Below, piece after piece: positions 10,890 to 24,795 of a DNA stretch of 64,000 bases. The stretch comes from Piper betle. Its lineage: Eukaryota > Streptophyta > Magnoliopsida > Piperales > Piperaceae. Numbering within the stretch: position 1 is the first letter of the stretch; every line of letters begins with the position of its first letter. The translations under genes and the position numbers were made by a program. The stretch is from positions 1 through 64,000 of the forward strand of contig JAURVB010002025.1 of the NCBI GenBank assembly GCA_033002965.1. Direction: 5' to 3'. The notes under the pieces were generated by a model. The model worked only from the letters and a program-made list of their open reading frames with translations. It had not been told where the DNA came from and did no database searches.

Positions 10890-12370
10890 TGTACAACTCA
10901 TGATATGAGTCAAGGTTTTATGGTTGGAACTGGTTAATTTGACTGTTATTTTTAGTTGAGTTAGTCTTAGAACACACGTGCTAAGCCGAGGCCAACTATG
11001 TGTTATTAGCCATAAAGGTCATGTGTACTCTATTATGATGATAACGTCAGTAAGGCAGTGAGTAGAATGGGCTATCAGAGTATATGAGAATATGCCCTTT
11101 TTTTTTTAGCAGAGTGTACAATTAGATTTACGTCATTTATCATGTTGACACACGTTATTTATTATTTTCGGTGATTAGTAGGCTTAGAACATGTCATTCA
11201 AGTTATGACACTATTTTTTATTTTATGGTATTTTATTTTATATTTTTTGAGATTTATTTCATACTATTTACTTGAGTCAAAAGTGAGTCAAGTTTTTATT
11301 ACAAAATTGCCCTTGCCCTAATTTCACCCCAACACATCACCTTCCCTTTTCTTCCCTGATGACCGACCACCCTCCTCCTCTCTTTTGACACCACCACCAT
11401 CGAAGACACAATGCCGACAATGGCCATCACGCCGTTGCCCAACCTCCTCAGCACCGACCTCCCTCCTCCATCTTCTTCTTCCACTCCTTCGCCTAAGCCA
11501 ACCACCTCCCCTACCTCACCCTGCCACCGGTTGCGACCTCTCCCTCCTCCTTCCTTGTTCACCGCTACTACCCCATTCCCCCTATTCATTCCCTCTTTCT
11601 TCCTCCATCCCTTGCTCACGCCACTGCCCTTGTTTCTAGAGAGCCACCGCCACTAGTCACCATGGCCGGTCCAATTTCCCCCTCCACATACCTCTTCTTC
11701 CCTTCCCTTCCCTATTTGATTGGCCGATGAAAACACCAGGTTGCTGCCGGCTAATTGCCAGCAGTCCAATTTCCGGCCAGCCACCGGCCATCGCCGTCCA
11801 CTTCCTCCTACCTTCCTACCCTAGCCACTAGTCCTTTCTTTTGCTGGCCGATTTCCAACCACGGCCATTGTTGCCAATTCGAGTCTAAATCACTTTGAGA
11901 CACTTATCACTTCTCAAATTTTAGATTTATAATTTATTTTGATCATTAAGCATATCATTAATAATTTTATGAGTATTTCATATTTTTGTTAATATGTTAA
12001 TTATTGAAATTTTGTGCTAATTATTTGTTAATGAATGAATTTCGTGTATATAATTAAGATTGATAACGATTACTTATATTTCAAATTATTTGATATTATG
12101 AAATTTACTATGATATAGATGATATTTGAAATAGTGATGTGGGTATTAATTTTTATGTTTGTATAGTTAATTATTTAACTGATTAGAAAGTTAATTGAAA
12201 ACAAGGATTGACATGAGATGAGGATAAGTTAGAAATTATGATGTAGTCACCAAGTTAAAGTAATGATAGAAAAGTTTTAATTTGTTAATTGTTTGTTTAA
12301 CTCATTTGTTGATAGCTCGATAGTGATGTTGTAATTATAGTATTCATAATTTTCTCATGATTCAGATGCA
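10890..12370 (+). repeat. Family C LTR, forward, 3'-truncated
   Basis: Starts TGTACAACTCATGATATGAG, a decayed form of TGTAAAACCCGTGACTCGAG. It follows the family order: 'ccgaggcca', 'gatgataacgtcagtaag', 'tttacttgagtca..agtcaagttttt', then a pyrimidine-rich leader (11,310-11,880). The 3' half with 'gggatcctgacaactcc' and the GTGTTACA end is missing. The ORFs at 11,299-11,656 on both strands come from this low-complexity leader and are not genes. The right limit is approximate. Confidence 0.75.
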
Positions 12371-14749
12371 TCCATTTCATAGTAATGGCCCCAAAATTGG
12401 TCACGTTGCTACTCACACATAGTGTAAGGTGTGGCCCAAGTTTTACTCAAATCCAACAATATTAACCTATTTTAAGGTAATTTAAAAACTAGGGTTTTCA
12501 CCCATATCTTTACATTGTCCAGGTAAACATCTCCAAAACATATATAAATATTTTTACCCATTCCCAAAATTTATATATTTCAAGTAGACACTTTTTGGAG
12601 CATCATATATTTTTATTTTAATAGCTTAAAATTGGAAGCTTAACATATAACAAAATCACAGATCATGCTCATAGTTACAAAGAGCACACGAAACATAAGG
12701 CATATTTATTGGCAATGTTCATGATTATTTAGTACTTAGATTAGGCTCAAAACTTCATCACGAATTCCTAACATTACCATGAACCAAAGAACTTGCTTTT
12801 CAACGATAGATCTCACAAGGTTAGAGAGAAAGAATTGGAGAAAAAAGCGCTTATGTCATTGTAAAGTTGAAAGTTGCCACCTTTCCCCCAATTTTTCCCT
12901 CCTACATGTAAATTCTAGGTCATGACAAGTAAAACACCAAACACAAAAGTTGTAGATATCATATTATGAGCGTGACAAAGCAAGAATCGTGCAAATTTAA
13001 CATCAGAGTGTCAAGATACGATTTTTATATCGAAACAATGCAAATCATTGACCTATGTACATTGTAAAAAACATATCTATTTATTTACGTAGCCAAATAA
13101 GATGCTTGAGTACTCAAATGCCCCTAACAAGTAGATCTAAAACATCTATATGAGACTCGACTAGACTAAGCATGAAAAAACTGGACGTACAACATCTAAA
13201 TAGGCATACTGAGAGCCGAAGGAGGCTGAGGGCAGGTAAATTTACACCGTACCATACAAGAACCATGGCAAGAAGGATCGGCAACTAACCCAATTCAAGT
13301 AACAACCAAATCGACACTTAAACCCACGGATGGAGGACCCTGGTTTTACAGCCAACACTATGGGCTTTATCCCAGTTAGTGATTACATCCAAGTCCCATG
13401 TAATATGGCCTAAGTGGGCTCAGGAAAGGTAGGCATATTCCAAGGCATTTTTGGAACTAGCAGGATCTAAGTGACTTGGGAAATTCCTACTGAATTATTT
13501 AACCAACCAAAGGCCTTGAAATTTTTCATAGATGCTATTGGGACAAAACCTAAGGTTTGAGTGAAATTTAATATAATTTCACCTCTCACACTAGGCTCAA
13601 CGAATTTTGCAATTGGAGTTAAGGAATTATGATTATATTTTTCAATTAGCACTTCAAAATTTTAAACTAGATAACAATTCACCCCAAATTTTACATGTTG
13701 TCATTATACAATTTATAAGTCATAATAAAATTTTTATAGGTTTCATAAAAATCTTTTAGTGGCTCAACTAGGAGCACAAACTCAGAACATAACCAACAGA
13801 TACAACGATTAGGGGTTTTGTTTACTCATTTACTGAGGTTGTTTTAGCTTGGTATTTTAGTGAGATATAGGCAATACATAACACAATAATCAAACAAAAG
13901 ATGGCATGCAAAGGATACCAACAAAGGGGGACAAAATTAGGGAAAGTGGCGGATAGGCTAGTACCAATAGTAAAGCTGCCACTTTTATCTAATTTTGACT
14001 CCCATACATGATAGAGTCCGAAACAAGAGAAATACACTTCATCAATATTGTATATGTACCTCTTTTAAATGAGATGCAAGTGGTGGTACGAAAAAATACA
14101 ATGTATAGTCAATTCACAAAGACAGTGCAAATAGGCAACCATAACATACTAAAAAATACATAACTATTTATTTAGGCATGCAAACTTTATGAAACTACAC
14201 CTAAATGCTCTTAACACACTCAGATACATGAGAAAATATCAGAATAATAAATCCAAGTGAAACATGGAGCAACAACGAGCAAATTTGAGCACAACACACA
14301 GAGGGGGAGGAAGACTTACATCTAACACACCAAGGGGAGTTCTCTTAGGCATTCTACCCCAAGACATACATCCCTAGGCCCCTGGCTAGGCTTGGAGAAA
14401 CTTAGGAAGCTGAGGAGAAGGCAAGGAACAAAGGTGAGGAGGCTAGGAGACAAGGAAGGGTTAGAGCAACCAAAGTAAAGGGGTGAAAAGTGGAGAAAGG
14501 TGTGGTTTTTATAGAATAGGGAAAACCTACAACTGCATGGAGGGTGCTGGCCACTGCAAAATCATACGATTGTATCATGGGCTAATAAAGTAGGAAATAA
14601 TTCTGAACTGAACCAGGAATGGCCCTTGCACATGGGCTCTCTCCTGGAGACCTTGCGCTGGAAAATGAGGAATTAGGATTTCTTGTACTGGCACAAAGGC
14701 ACCATTATCAGACCATGCACACTTAAGGTTCTCACCCTAAGGCGGTTGG
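12371..14749. other. Unclassified intergenic or old transposon DNA
   Basis: No coding pattern, LTR end or primer-binding site was recognised. The purine-rich segment 14,330-14,520 followed by 'tggtttttatagaatagg' looks like the leader/TATA side of an old LTR in reverse, but no termini were found. The two small minus-strand ORFs (13467-13652, 13822-14037) show no recognisable domain. Confidence 0.4.
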
Positions 14750-16905
14750 TGTAACACCCCATGTAATGACCCACCTGAACCGGCCCAGGTGTTACTTAAA
14801 ATATAATTGATGTAAACATAACTTCAAGAACATGAATAATAATACGGCAATCAGTCTAGAATTTATAAATCATAAAAATAGAACATGTTCTGATAGCATG
14901 TGACAATGCATGAAATAAACTAACTCAAAGTCCCACAGTCTCGGACCGTTTCCTATAGCCGCATTTATAACACAAGAAAAATAAAAGGAAGTCCAATTTA
15001 TTATCGATTCACCATACCTAGGTTGGTAAAAGAAACACCAACCACGCTTTTACTCTTCAGTGAAAAATTGTTCACATGTGGAGGCAATTCCGCGTTAATG
15101 ATAAAACCACTAAGCCGCATAATTAAATGAAACAAGTCAATATAATCCCTATTATCATTTCATGAGTCTTTTAGTTGTTATGAGCCCATGCCGAGCTCTT
15201 AATATGTTGGGAGGGGTGGCCACCCCATCCAGCTACCATCCCATGCATACGCACACACGTTACGTGGCCTACAGCCTGTAGTTACCGATATTTACCGTTG
15301 ACTCACCCTCTTGGTATCACAAGGACATAATGAGCCGTCTTGCGCCACTGCGCCCTGTCACCCCTATCGACTTGGGGGCAGATATTTAATCTTTCAGGGA
15401 GTACTACCTTGTGTCAAATTAAGTCGACCCCGGTTGCGTTCGGCGCATGGTGGTCGGTTATGAACTCCAGTCGACCAAGACTCCCACAGTAATTTTAAAG
15501 GGTGCGGCCCCATGTCAGACTGAGTCAATTCCTTGACCCTGATTGCACTCAATGCATGGTGGTCGAATCTGGGCTCATGCCGACCAGGGCTGCCAAAAAG
15601 GGAAAATTCAACATTTCAAATAATTATACGGACCTGGATAGTTCGTAAGTGAACTTGCAACCGTGACCAACGATCCTAATCTGAACGAGAACATAAAATT
15701 ATACGTAAGTACAATTTTATTCGAGTAGAAATGCATGCAACTAAATGACTAATATATATCATTATTAAAATTCGACAACATAAAGCATGCAACATTCAAC
15801 AATCTTAAATATTAAATTATTCATGTGACATAATCATTTAAGTCCTACTTTACATTTTATATTAATTATCTAAATCATAATTCACATTGCAGTAACAATA
15901 AAATAATTATTAAGTATTTAATTACTATTATTAGTATATTTTCCTTTGAAATGATAATTTCTTAACCACGATCTTGACGATTTAATTTACGGTTTAAATC
16001 TTTAATCATTTTCATTATTAATAGAAATTTAATTAAATAAGTTGTTCAATTAAATTATTTAAAATGATTTGTATTATCCTAATTCAAAGATATTACTAAT
16101 TATTTTAAATTATTCAACTCAATAAAGCTCTGAACCTTATTTATTGTCATTATGCTATTTCGGTTCTACGCCTGTGATTTTTACACGATTACAATTTAAT
16201 AACCCATTTTCTACCTTACTGACTTGTTATTACAATAATCACTTTATTTACCTAATATTAAATCTAATATGGAAAAGGTGAAATCTCTATTTCAATTATC
16301 ACTTATGACCACCCGATTTAATTAATAACTTATAGAACACAAATTAATTATCAACATTTTATCATTATCATAATTTTATTACTCATGGCAATTTTGTACA
16401 ATAATTAATTAGCCTGAGCAAACTTAACCAATATTCGTTAAAATAATAATATTAACACGAGTTATGTTATACTGCTTATCACTTGGTTATTTAGTTACTT
16501 AGGCAGAGATATGCTTAACGTAAAGCCTCTGGATTATTTTTTTTAATGATTTATTACAGGTTAGTATTATTCTTGACTTGGGTAGGTGTCGAGTCAAGTT
16601 TTATTTATGAGTTTGGCACCCGAGTGTTATCTTCTTTCCTGCCGACCCTTCTCTGCTCCTGACTCCAGCTGCCCTCCATTCACGTCGTTGCCGCCGCCGC
16701 CGATTGCCTCCGGCCGCAGTCAATCGTCACCACCCAGCCCCGCCGTGATGTCGCAGTATCGCCCTGACCAACCCCGGCCACCTTCCAGCCGCCGCAATGC
16801 CGGCATCGCCATGCCTAGCGACGTGCTCGCATCGCCGATTCAGCCACCGGTGAGTGTTGCCGCCCAGATCGGCTGGTCACCTCGACACCCTCGACCCTCT
16901 AGCGA

Positions 16906-19677
16906 TGTAAAGAGTGTGAAAATAATAATAATAATAATATTGGATGCGGACGCAGTCTAGAAAGGACCGAACGCGGTCCAGGAACGACAGAACATATTAT
17001 ATTCTCTACCTGGTTAATTCTACCTGCTTAATTATTTACCCGTTTTAGTATTTACCTAGTTAAATGAAATACGGGGGTAGGGGTGTTTTCACATACCCTA
17101 GCCATCATTTTCATTTTTAAAAATTTTGAAAGAGGACATCATTTTTCACATACGGGTGTAGGGGCGTCTTCCTCACCTTAGCCGCCTAGTTCTCCTCTTC
17201 CTTGTCGGTGTTTCTTCCTTGCTTAGGTATCCTTCTTATCTCCCTCTTCTTAATTTTCTTGCATGCATATTCTTTTTAATTGATAGTAAGCTTGTTAATC
17301 ATATGACTAAAGTCTCAAATCAACAAGAAAGAAAAGAACTAAACTAAACTAGAAAACTGAAATCCTGTCCATGGCCAATGGATGCAAATTGTTAGCGAGA
17401 TGGGCAACTGTAAACAAGTTTGCAAGGCTTCCCTCACACCCTCGATGACCCCTTTGGTTGCAGGGTCGAAGGGATAGCTTGCCATGTCCCTGGTTTCCAG
17501 TGGGTGGTGGAATTGCAACTGTGAGTGGGCGGAGTTGCAAGGGTGACAGAAGGGATGACGTTCTACTGAAATAGACACTGTCATGGCAGCTTAAGAGGGT
17601 AGACGCTTGGCTTTGACGTTGGGTCATCATGTGGGGAGAACGGGAGCGTTCCCGGCAGTGCTGCTGGCCGGTCGGAGTCATCTGGCAGTCCCGGCAGTGC
17701 TGTTGGCCAGGAGTTTCGCGACTTGGTGCAGAACATGATTCCCCTTGGATAGTTGCTGTAATGCAAGAGCTTTATGCTTCCAATTGGATTGGTAGGGAAG
17801 GGAAGCAGTCGATGGAGTCATGATCTGGTTTTGGGTTGAAGAAGAAGACGTCACAAGTGTGGATTTTGGTGCAGACGTGGGGAGAACGGTCCTCTTCCTT
17901 GTGTCGTCCAAAGGTGGCCAATCCTTCCTATTTTGATGCTGGCTTGATGTCGTTGAACATCTAAATGGTAGCAAGGTGCAAGAAAAAAGAGGTCTTGAGG
18001 CTGGGAGAAGAAGGATGAACCTATTTTTGGAGTAGAGAAGAATGACGACGGGAAGAAGACGGTGGCAAACTTGTAAATACTACTTACCTCGACGCGGCTC
18101 GAGTTAAAAATAATACTAACTCGTAATAAATATTTAAAAATAATTATTCTATTGGGTTATAGGTTTACTTAACTAATTAATTGTTGTACAAAATCACCAC
18201 AAGTAATAAAAATACAATAATGATTAACGGTCGATAATTAATCGGTGCACTACAAGGGATTAAATGAAATCTGAGGATTACAAGTGATTATAAAAATAAA
18301 GATTTTACCTATACCATATTAAGTTTAATATTAGGTAAATAAAGTGATTATTTTAATAACAAATTAGTAATGTAGAAAATGAGTTATTAAACTATAATCG
18401 GATAAAAATCACAAGCGTTGAAACTAAATAGCATAATGAAAATAATTAAAGTTAGAAACTTTATTGAGTTGAATAATTTATAATAATTATATTAATAATA
18501 TAATTGAATTAAAATAATACAAATTATTTTAAATAATTTAATCCAACAACTTAATTAATTAAATTGCTATGATTAATGATAGCGATTAAAAAATTATAAA
18601 CGTAAACTAAATCATCAAGATCGTGGTTAAGTAATTATTATCTCAAAAATAAATATACTAATAATAATAATTAAATACTTGTTTATGAATTAATAATTAC
18701 TTTATTATTTTTTAAGTGTTAATTATGATTTAGATAATTAATTTAAAATGTAAAGTAGGGTTTAAACGATTATATCACATGAATAATTTAATATTTAATA
18801 TTGTTGAATTTTAATAGTGATATATATATTAGTCATTTAGTGGCATGCATTTCTACTCAAATAAATTTATACTTATGTATAATTTTATGTTCTCGTTCAG
18901 ATTACGATTGTTGGTCACAACTACGAGTTCACTTACGAACTATCCAGGTATATATAATTATTTGAAATGTTGTATTTTTCCTTATTGGCAGCCCTGGTCG
19001 GCCTGAGCCCATATTCAACCACCATGCGCTAGAACGCAAATGGGGTCAACTCAATTCGGCACAAGGCAGCACGCCCTGAAAGGTTGAACACTTGACCCCA
19101 TGCTGAAATGGGCAACAAGGTGGAATGGCGCAAGACGGCTCATTATGCACTTGTGATACCGAAAGGGTGAGTCAATGGAAAACATCGGTAACTACAGGTC
19201 ATGGGCCATGTAGCGTGTGTGCGCATGCATGCGATGGTAGCTGGATGGGGTGACCACCCCATCCAGCATATAACGAGCTCAGCGTAGGCTCATAACAACA
19301 AAAAGACTTTGAAACGATAATGGGGATTTTATTGACTTGTTTCATTTAATTATGCGGCTTAGTGGTTTTATCACTAACGCGGAATTGCCTCAGCAGGTGA
19401 GTAGCTTTGGATTGAAGAATAAATGTGACTCAGGTTGGTGAATTGATAAAAAAATTGGACTTCCTTATTATTCTCTTGTGTTATAAATGTGGCTATAGGA
19501 AACGGTCTAAGACTGTGGGACGGTTATTTTATATTTTAGAGAACATGATTTATTGTAATGATTTATATTATAAATTGCCAAATTATATGCTATTTTTCAA
19601 TTCATGTTCTAGAATATTATCGTTACATCAATTATATTTTTAGGTAACACCTGGTCCGGTTTGGGCGGGTCATTACG
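16906..19677 (+). repeat. Element B 5' LTR
   Basis: Starts TGTAAAGAGTG followed by an (AAT)n run, and ends GGGCGGGTCATTACG (decayed CA), followed two bases later by a primer-binding site. It is collinear with the 3' LTR at 23705: 17,080-17,960 matches 23,870-24,759 and 18,473-19,677 matches 27,773-29,079. The ORFs at 16,586-16,960 and 17,339-17,974 are readings of LTR DNA. Confidence 0.9.
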
Positions 19678-20045
19678 GGTGGTATCAGAGCATATAATGA
19701 TAATAATTATTTTATCAATTGTTAAGTATTAATTATGATTCTAACGCAGAATTGCCTCCACAAGTGAGCAGCTTTGGAGTGAAGAATAAAAGTGACTCAG
19801 GTTGGTGAATTGATAAAAAAATTGGACTTCCTTATTATTCTCTTGTATTAAAAATGTGGCTATAGGAAACGGTCCGAGACTGTGGGATAGTTATTTTATA
19901 TTTTAGAGAACATGATTTATTGTTATGATTTATATTATATATTGCTAGACTTATATGCTATTTTTCAATTCATGTTCTAGAATATTATCATTACATCAAT
20001 TATATTTTTAGGTAAAACCCGGTTCGGTTTGGGCGGGTCGTTACA
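19678..20045 (+). repeat. Second copy of the LTR 3' end and primer-binding site
   Basis: After the first primer-binding site (19680-19691) a short bridge resembling 18,690-18,730 leads into a second copy of the LTR terminus. 19,741-20,045 repeats 19,376-19,677 nearly base for base and ends GGGTCGTTACA. The two copies are offset by about 366 bp. Confidence 0.9.
19680..19691 (+). other. Primer-binding site, first copy
   Basis: TGGTATCAGAGC, an exact match to the tRNA-iMet 3' end complement, directly after the first LTR terminus. Confidence 0.85.
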
Positions 20046-20047
20046 GG

Positions 20048-20059
20048 TGGTATCAGAGC
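20048..20059 (+). other. Primer-binding site, second copy
   Basis: TGGTATCAGAGC, two bases after the second LTR terminus and followed by the gag leader. By position this is the copy joined to the internal region. Confidence 0.9.
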
Positions 20060-20235
20060 ATGGTTTCCCACAAGCTCGCATTTTATGACTCAAGTACCTT
20101 GTTGAAAAGTCCAATAATTATCTTTTCCCACTATGTTGTGCTTTGAATTAATAAATTCATTCGCTAATCAACCTAAGCCATAACTGAAGAGAACATATTA
20201 ATGAACCATGATGGGAAAAATTTTCGATGTTTCAG

Positions 20236-20795
20236 ATGGCAGGCACACGTAGACAGTCAAGTTGATCTGCGCAGTCAAATTCGAACATAGAGAAAGTATT
20301 GGCCCAAATCTTGATGGCCATATAGGGACTGGGGCAAGCTTCTAAAAATACAAATTCTGTGGTTTAGAATATTGTTTAGTAGTTACCAGGAGTGGTAGCA
20401 AGGAATGCAGCCTCAAACTTAGCGGCTGGTCCCAGAATCACCCCATACGGTGGTCAGGGAAGTGCCCAAGGTTGGGCAGGGTTAGCAGACTAGGGCGAGC
20501 GAGGGAGCATCCAAATCTAGTGCCACCGGTAGTCCAACAAGTGATGTCGCCAGCTGTTGATGATAGCGACTGTTACACTGTGGAAAAGTTCAAGAAGAAT
20601 GAAGCTGAAGTATTTGTTAGAGGGATTGATCCAATGAAGGGGGAGAGCTGGATAGACATTACCGAAAAAGCATTTAGGGCTTTGTCTGTGCCCCACTGCC
20701 ATCAAGTGAGGTTGGCAAAATGCATGCTTCAGGAGGAAGCATCTTACTGGTGGAAATCCATTGGAAAAACCACATTCCATCACAATATTTTCTAG
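20236..20795 (+). pseudogene. Gag fragment of element B
   Basis: The ATG at 20236 opens MAGTRRQ, a typical start for this gag family, and stops follow early. Further on, 20472-20795 reads a capsid-like segment with VEKFKKNEAEVFVRGIDP and [10 protein letters not shown]. Right after WWKSI the sequence jumps to the region just upstream of reverse transcriptase. The rest of gag, the zinc knuckle and the protease are therefore deleted. Confidence 0.8.
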
Positions 20796-22070
20796 AGCCT
20801 GTTGTCCAGAAGAAAGCACTGGTGTTCGCCATTGGCCTAGCAACTGGAACAACACCAACTTCTAAAGCACCATATCGTATGGCTCCAGCAGAATTCAAGG
20901 AGTTAAAGAATCAACTAGAAGAGTTGTTGCAAGTAGGCTTCATTTGACCAAGTACCTCACCCTGGGGAGCCCCTGTTCTGTTTGTGAAGACGAAAGATGG
21001 ATCACTTCGGTTGTATATTGACTATTGAAAACTCAATCAAGTGATAGACAAGAATCGGCACCCCCTTACTGAGGATTGATAACTTGTTTGTTCAGCTAAA
21101 AATAGCCAGAGTATCAGTTACGAGTAAAGGAATCAGATATACAGAAAATGGCTCGAACTCGGTATGGACATTATGAGTTTTTGGTCATGCCTTTTGGCCT
21201 AACAAATGCACCAGCGGACTTTATGTCACTCATGAACATTGTATTTCATGCATACTTGGACAAGCTTATCATCGTGTTTGTGGATGACATTCTGGTCTAT
21301 TCAAATAATGAAGAGGAGCATGTGAAGCACATGTCCATTACTCTTCAAGTTCTGAGAGAAAATGAACTATTCGCCAAGCTCTCAAAGTGTGACTTCTAGC
21401 TGAAGGAAGTAAACTTCCTTCATTATATTATCTCAAAGGATAGAATCGCAGTAGATCCATTAAAAGTGAAAGCAATCACTGATTGGCCACAACCCAAGTT
21501 AGTCACTGACATCAGAAGCTTCCTTGGTTTTGTGGGTTACTATAGGAAATTCATTAAAGACTTCTCCTTAGTAGAATTGCCGATGACCAAACTCACAAGG
21601 AAGGAAGTCAAATTTGAATGGTGTAGTAAGTGTGAGGAGAATTTCTAGTCTCTAAAGAAGAGTCTAACAACTGCACCAGTTTTGACCCAAGATTCGTAGT
21701 CTTCAGTGATGCATCTCTATTGGGTATAGAATGTGTCCTTATGCAAGAAGGTAAAGTGGTGGCCAATGCCTCTTGTCAATTTAAGATTCATGAGCAAACT
21801 ATGCAACCCATGACTTGGAACTGGCAGTAGTGGTTTTGCACTGAAAATATGGAGACACTACTTGTATGGAGCCCAGTTCAAAGTCTTCACTGACCACCAA
21901 AGTCTGAAGTATATCTTCACCCAGAATAGCCTCAACCTTCAACAGAGGTGGTGGATAGAATATTTCAACGACTACAATTACCAAATCTTATACCATCCAG
22001 GGAAAGCCAATGTGGTGGCTGACACATTGAGTAGGAAGGGCAAGGTGGACAAAAGTCAGTAGCTAGCTAG
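20796..22070 (+). pseudogene. Reverse transcriptase and RNase H of element B, disrupted
   Basis: The frame reads [14 protein letters not shown] and then GFI-stop-PSTSPWGAPVLFVK. The catalytic block [10 protein letters not shown] is intact near 21275. LGFVGYYRKFI lies near 21520. The RNase H end [26 protein letters not shown] lies at about 21885-22040. In-frame stops interrupt it, as at 20945, 21027 and 21397. About 10 codons of the conserved block that normally precedes YQLRVKESD are missing near 21112 and the frame shifts there. This enzyme would copy element RNA into DNA. The copy is dead. Confidence 0.9.
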
Positions 22071-23575
22071 ACTTTGGACCATGTCAGTAGAAGTGGTGGC
22101 TGTCAATCCTATGGAGCAACTAATAGGATTACTAGCAAATTTGGTTATTTCCAATGATTTTGTTAATCGTGTTAAGCTAGCACAAATGGGTGATGAGGAG
22201 CTGAATGAAATGTTGGACAAGATTCCTGACATTGTAGCTGATTCCAATAGTGTGATCAGATTTAGAGGAAGGTTGTGTGTACCCAAGGATAATGCATTGA
22301 GGCGGAATATCTTGGAGGAGGCTCATCGCTCAAAGTTCTCGATACACCCTGTAGTTACTAAAATGTATCAGGATTTAAAGGGAACCTACTGGTGGATTGG
22401 GATGAAGAGGGATGTGGTGGATTTTGTCTCCAAGTGTCAGACTTGCCAATAGATCAAAGCCCAACATCAACTACCTGGAGGACTAATGCAACCTTTAGAA
22501 ATATCAACTTGGAAATGGGAGTGTGTCACATGCGATTTTATTGCAAAGCTCCCAAGGACTCAGAAGAAGCATGACTCCATATGGGTGGTTGTGGACCAAC
22601 TAACTAAGGTAGCTCACTTCATCCCCATAAAATCAATGAGGACGGCGGAATACCTGGCAGGATTGTATGTTGACAATATTGTCAAGTTGCATGGAATTCT
22701 AAAGGAGATAGTCTCCGACCACGATCCCCTATTCACCTCACATTTTTGGGAAGTTTTCCAAAAGCCATGTGGACTCAAATCAAGCTGAGCACAGCATATC
22801 ATCCCCAAACTGATGGTTGGAGTGAGAGGACTAGTCAAACTTTGGAAGATTTGTTAAGAGCTTGCATTCTTGACTGGGAGGTGACTGGGAGAAATACTTA
22901 GCCTTGGCTGAATTCACCTACAATAACTCTTACCAAGCCAGTATAGGGCTGGCACCATTTGAAGCCTTAAATGGTAGACCCTGCAGGTCTCCATCGTGCT
23001 GGCTGGAGTCTACTGAAGCAGTTATAGTTGGGCTAGAGATGGTGAGAGAAACAACTACAAAGCTTAAACTCATTCAGCAATGACTTAAGGCAGCTCAGGA
23101 TTGACAAAAGAGTTATGCTGATACTCGAAGGAAGGACCTACAGTTGCAAGTTGGGGAGTTTGTGTACCTAAAGGCATCTCCTATGAAGGGGGTGATCAGA
23201 TTTAAAATATCGGGGAAGTTGAAGCCAAGATTCATAGGACTATTTCCAATCCTGGATCAAGTTGAAAATTGTGCATATAGATTAGCATTGCCACTAAGCC
23301 TCATTGGAGTGCACAATGTTTTCCATGTGTCAATGCTAAAGAAATATATACGAGATGAAGATCATATCATCACCGATTTTGAAGACTTAGAGCTACAATC
23401 AGATTTAACCTACGAGGAAAAGCAGATTCACGTCCTGGCAAGAGAAATTAAGACATTCAGAAACAAGGAAATTCCATTGGTAAAAGTATTGTGGAAAAAT
23501 CAGGGATCAGAGCAAACTACATAGGAGTCTGAACAAGAAATGGCAAGGAAATACCTTAGCCTATTCGTGACATAA
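22071..23575 (+). pseudogene. Integrase of element B, disrupted
   Basis: The H2C2 zinc region is visible: HRSKFSIHPVVTKMYQDLK followed by CQTCQ near 22330-22450. The catalytic Asp residues lie in VVVDQLTK (near 22590) and IVSDHDPLF. The Glu segment TDG.SERT.QTLED follows a frameshift near 22775. The C-terminal LVKVLWKNQGSE tail ends at the stop 23573-23575. Stops are present at 22450, 23082, 23102 and 23522. It is collinear with the intact frame at 2331-3347, which confirms the identity. Confidence 0.9.
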
Positions 23576-23692
23576 GATTTCTTATGATTGTAGTAGCATG
23601 AACCAATACCAAATAAATAATTAATCGTGATTGTCCTGTAATCAAGATGGTTCCTGTTGCTGTTATAATATTTCAAGGACAAAATATTTCCA

Positions 23693-23704
23693 AGTTGGGG
23701 AGAA
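23693..23704 (+). other. Polypurine tract of element B
   Basis: AGTTGGGGAGAA directly precedes the 3' LTR start TGTAAAGACTG, as in element A. Confidence 0.8.
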
Positions 23705-23719
23705 TGTAAAGACTGTGAA

Positions 23720-23752
<33 letters not shown>

Positions 23753-24795
23753 TGGACACGGACGCGGTTCGGAAAGGACCGAACATATTCTATTCTCTTC
23801 CCGGTTAATTCTACCTGGTTAATTATTTACCCATTTTATTATTTACCCGGTTAAATGAAATACAAGTGTAGGAGTGTTTTCACATACCTTAGCCATCATT
23901 TTCATTTTTATAAATTTTGAAAGAGGACATCATTTTTCACATACGGGTGTAGGGGCATCTTCCTCACCTTAGCCGCCTAGTTCTCCTCTTCCTTGTCGGT
24001 GTTTCTTCCTTGCTTGGGTATCCTTCCTATCTCCCTCTTCTTAATTTTCTTGCATGCATATTCTTTTTAATTGATAGTAAGCTTGTTAATCATGTGACTA
24101 AAGTGTCAAATCAACAAGAAAGAAAAGAACTAAACTAAACTGGAAAACAGAAATCTCGTCCATGGCCAAGGGTGCAAATTGTTGGCGAGATGGGCAACTG
24201 TAAACAAGTTTACAAGGCTTCCCCTCACACCCCCGATGACCCCTTTGGTTGCCGGGTCGAAGGGATGGATCGCCATGTCCCTGGTTTCCGGTGGGTGGCG
24301 GAATTGTAGCTATGAGTGGGCGGAGTTGCAAGGGTGACGGAAGGGATGACGTTCTACTGAAACAGACGCTGTCATGGCAGCTTCAGAGGAGTAGACGCTT
24401 GGCCTTGACGTTGGGTCATTGTGCGGGGAGAACGGGAGCGTTCCCGGCAGTGCTGCTAGCCGGACAGAGTCATCTTGGCAGTCCCGGCAGTGCTGTTGGC
24501 CAGGAGTTTCACGACTTGGTGCAGAACGTGATTCCCCTTGGATAGTTGCTGTAATGCACGAGCTTTATGCTTCCACTTGGACTAATAGGGAAGGGAAGCA
24601 GTTGATGGGGTCATGATCTTGTTTTGGGTTGAAGAAGAAGACATCACAAGTCTGGTTTTTGGTGCAAACATGGGGAGAACGGTCCTCTTCCTTGCTTCTT
24701 CCGAAGGTGGCCAATCCTTCCTGTTTTGATGCTGGTTTGATGTTGTTGAACATCTAAATTGTAAAGGCCGTGGGAAAAAAAATTTTTTCTAATAT

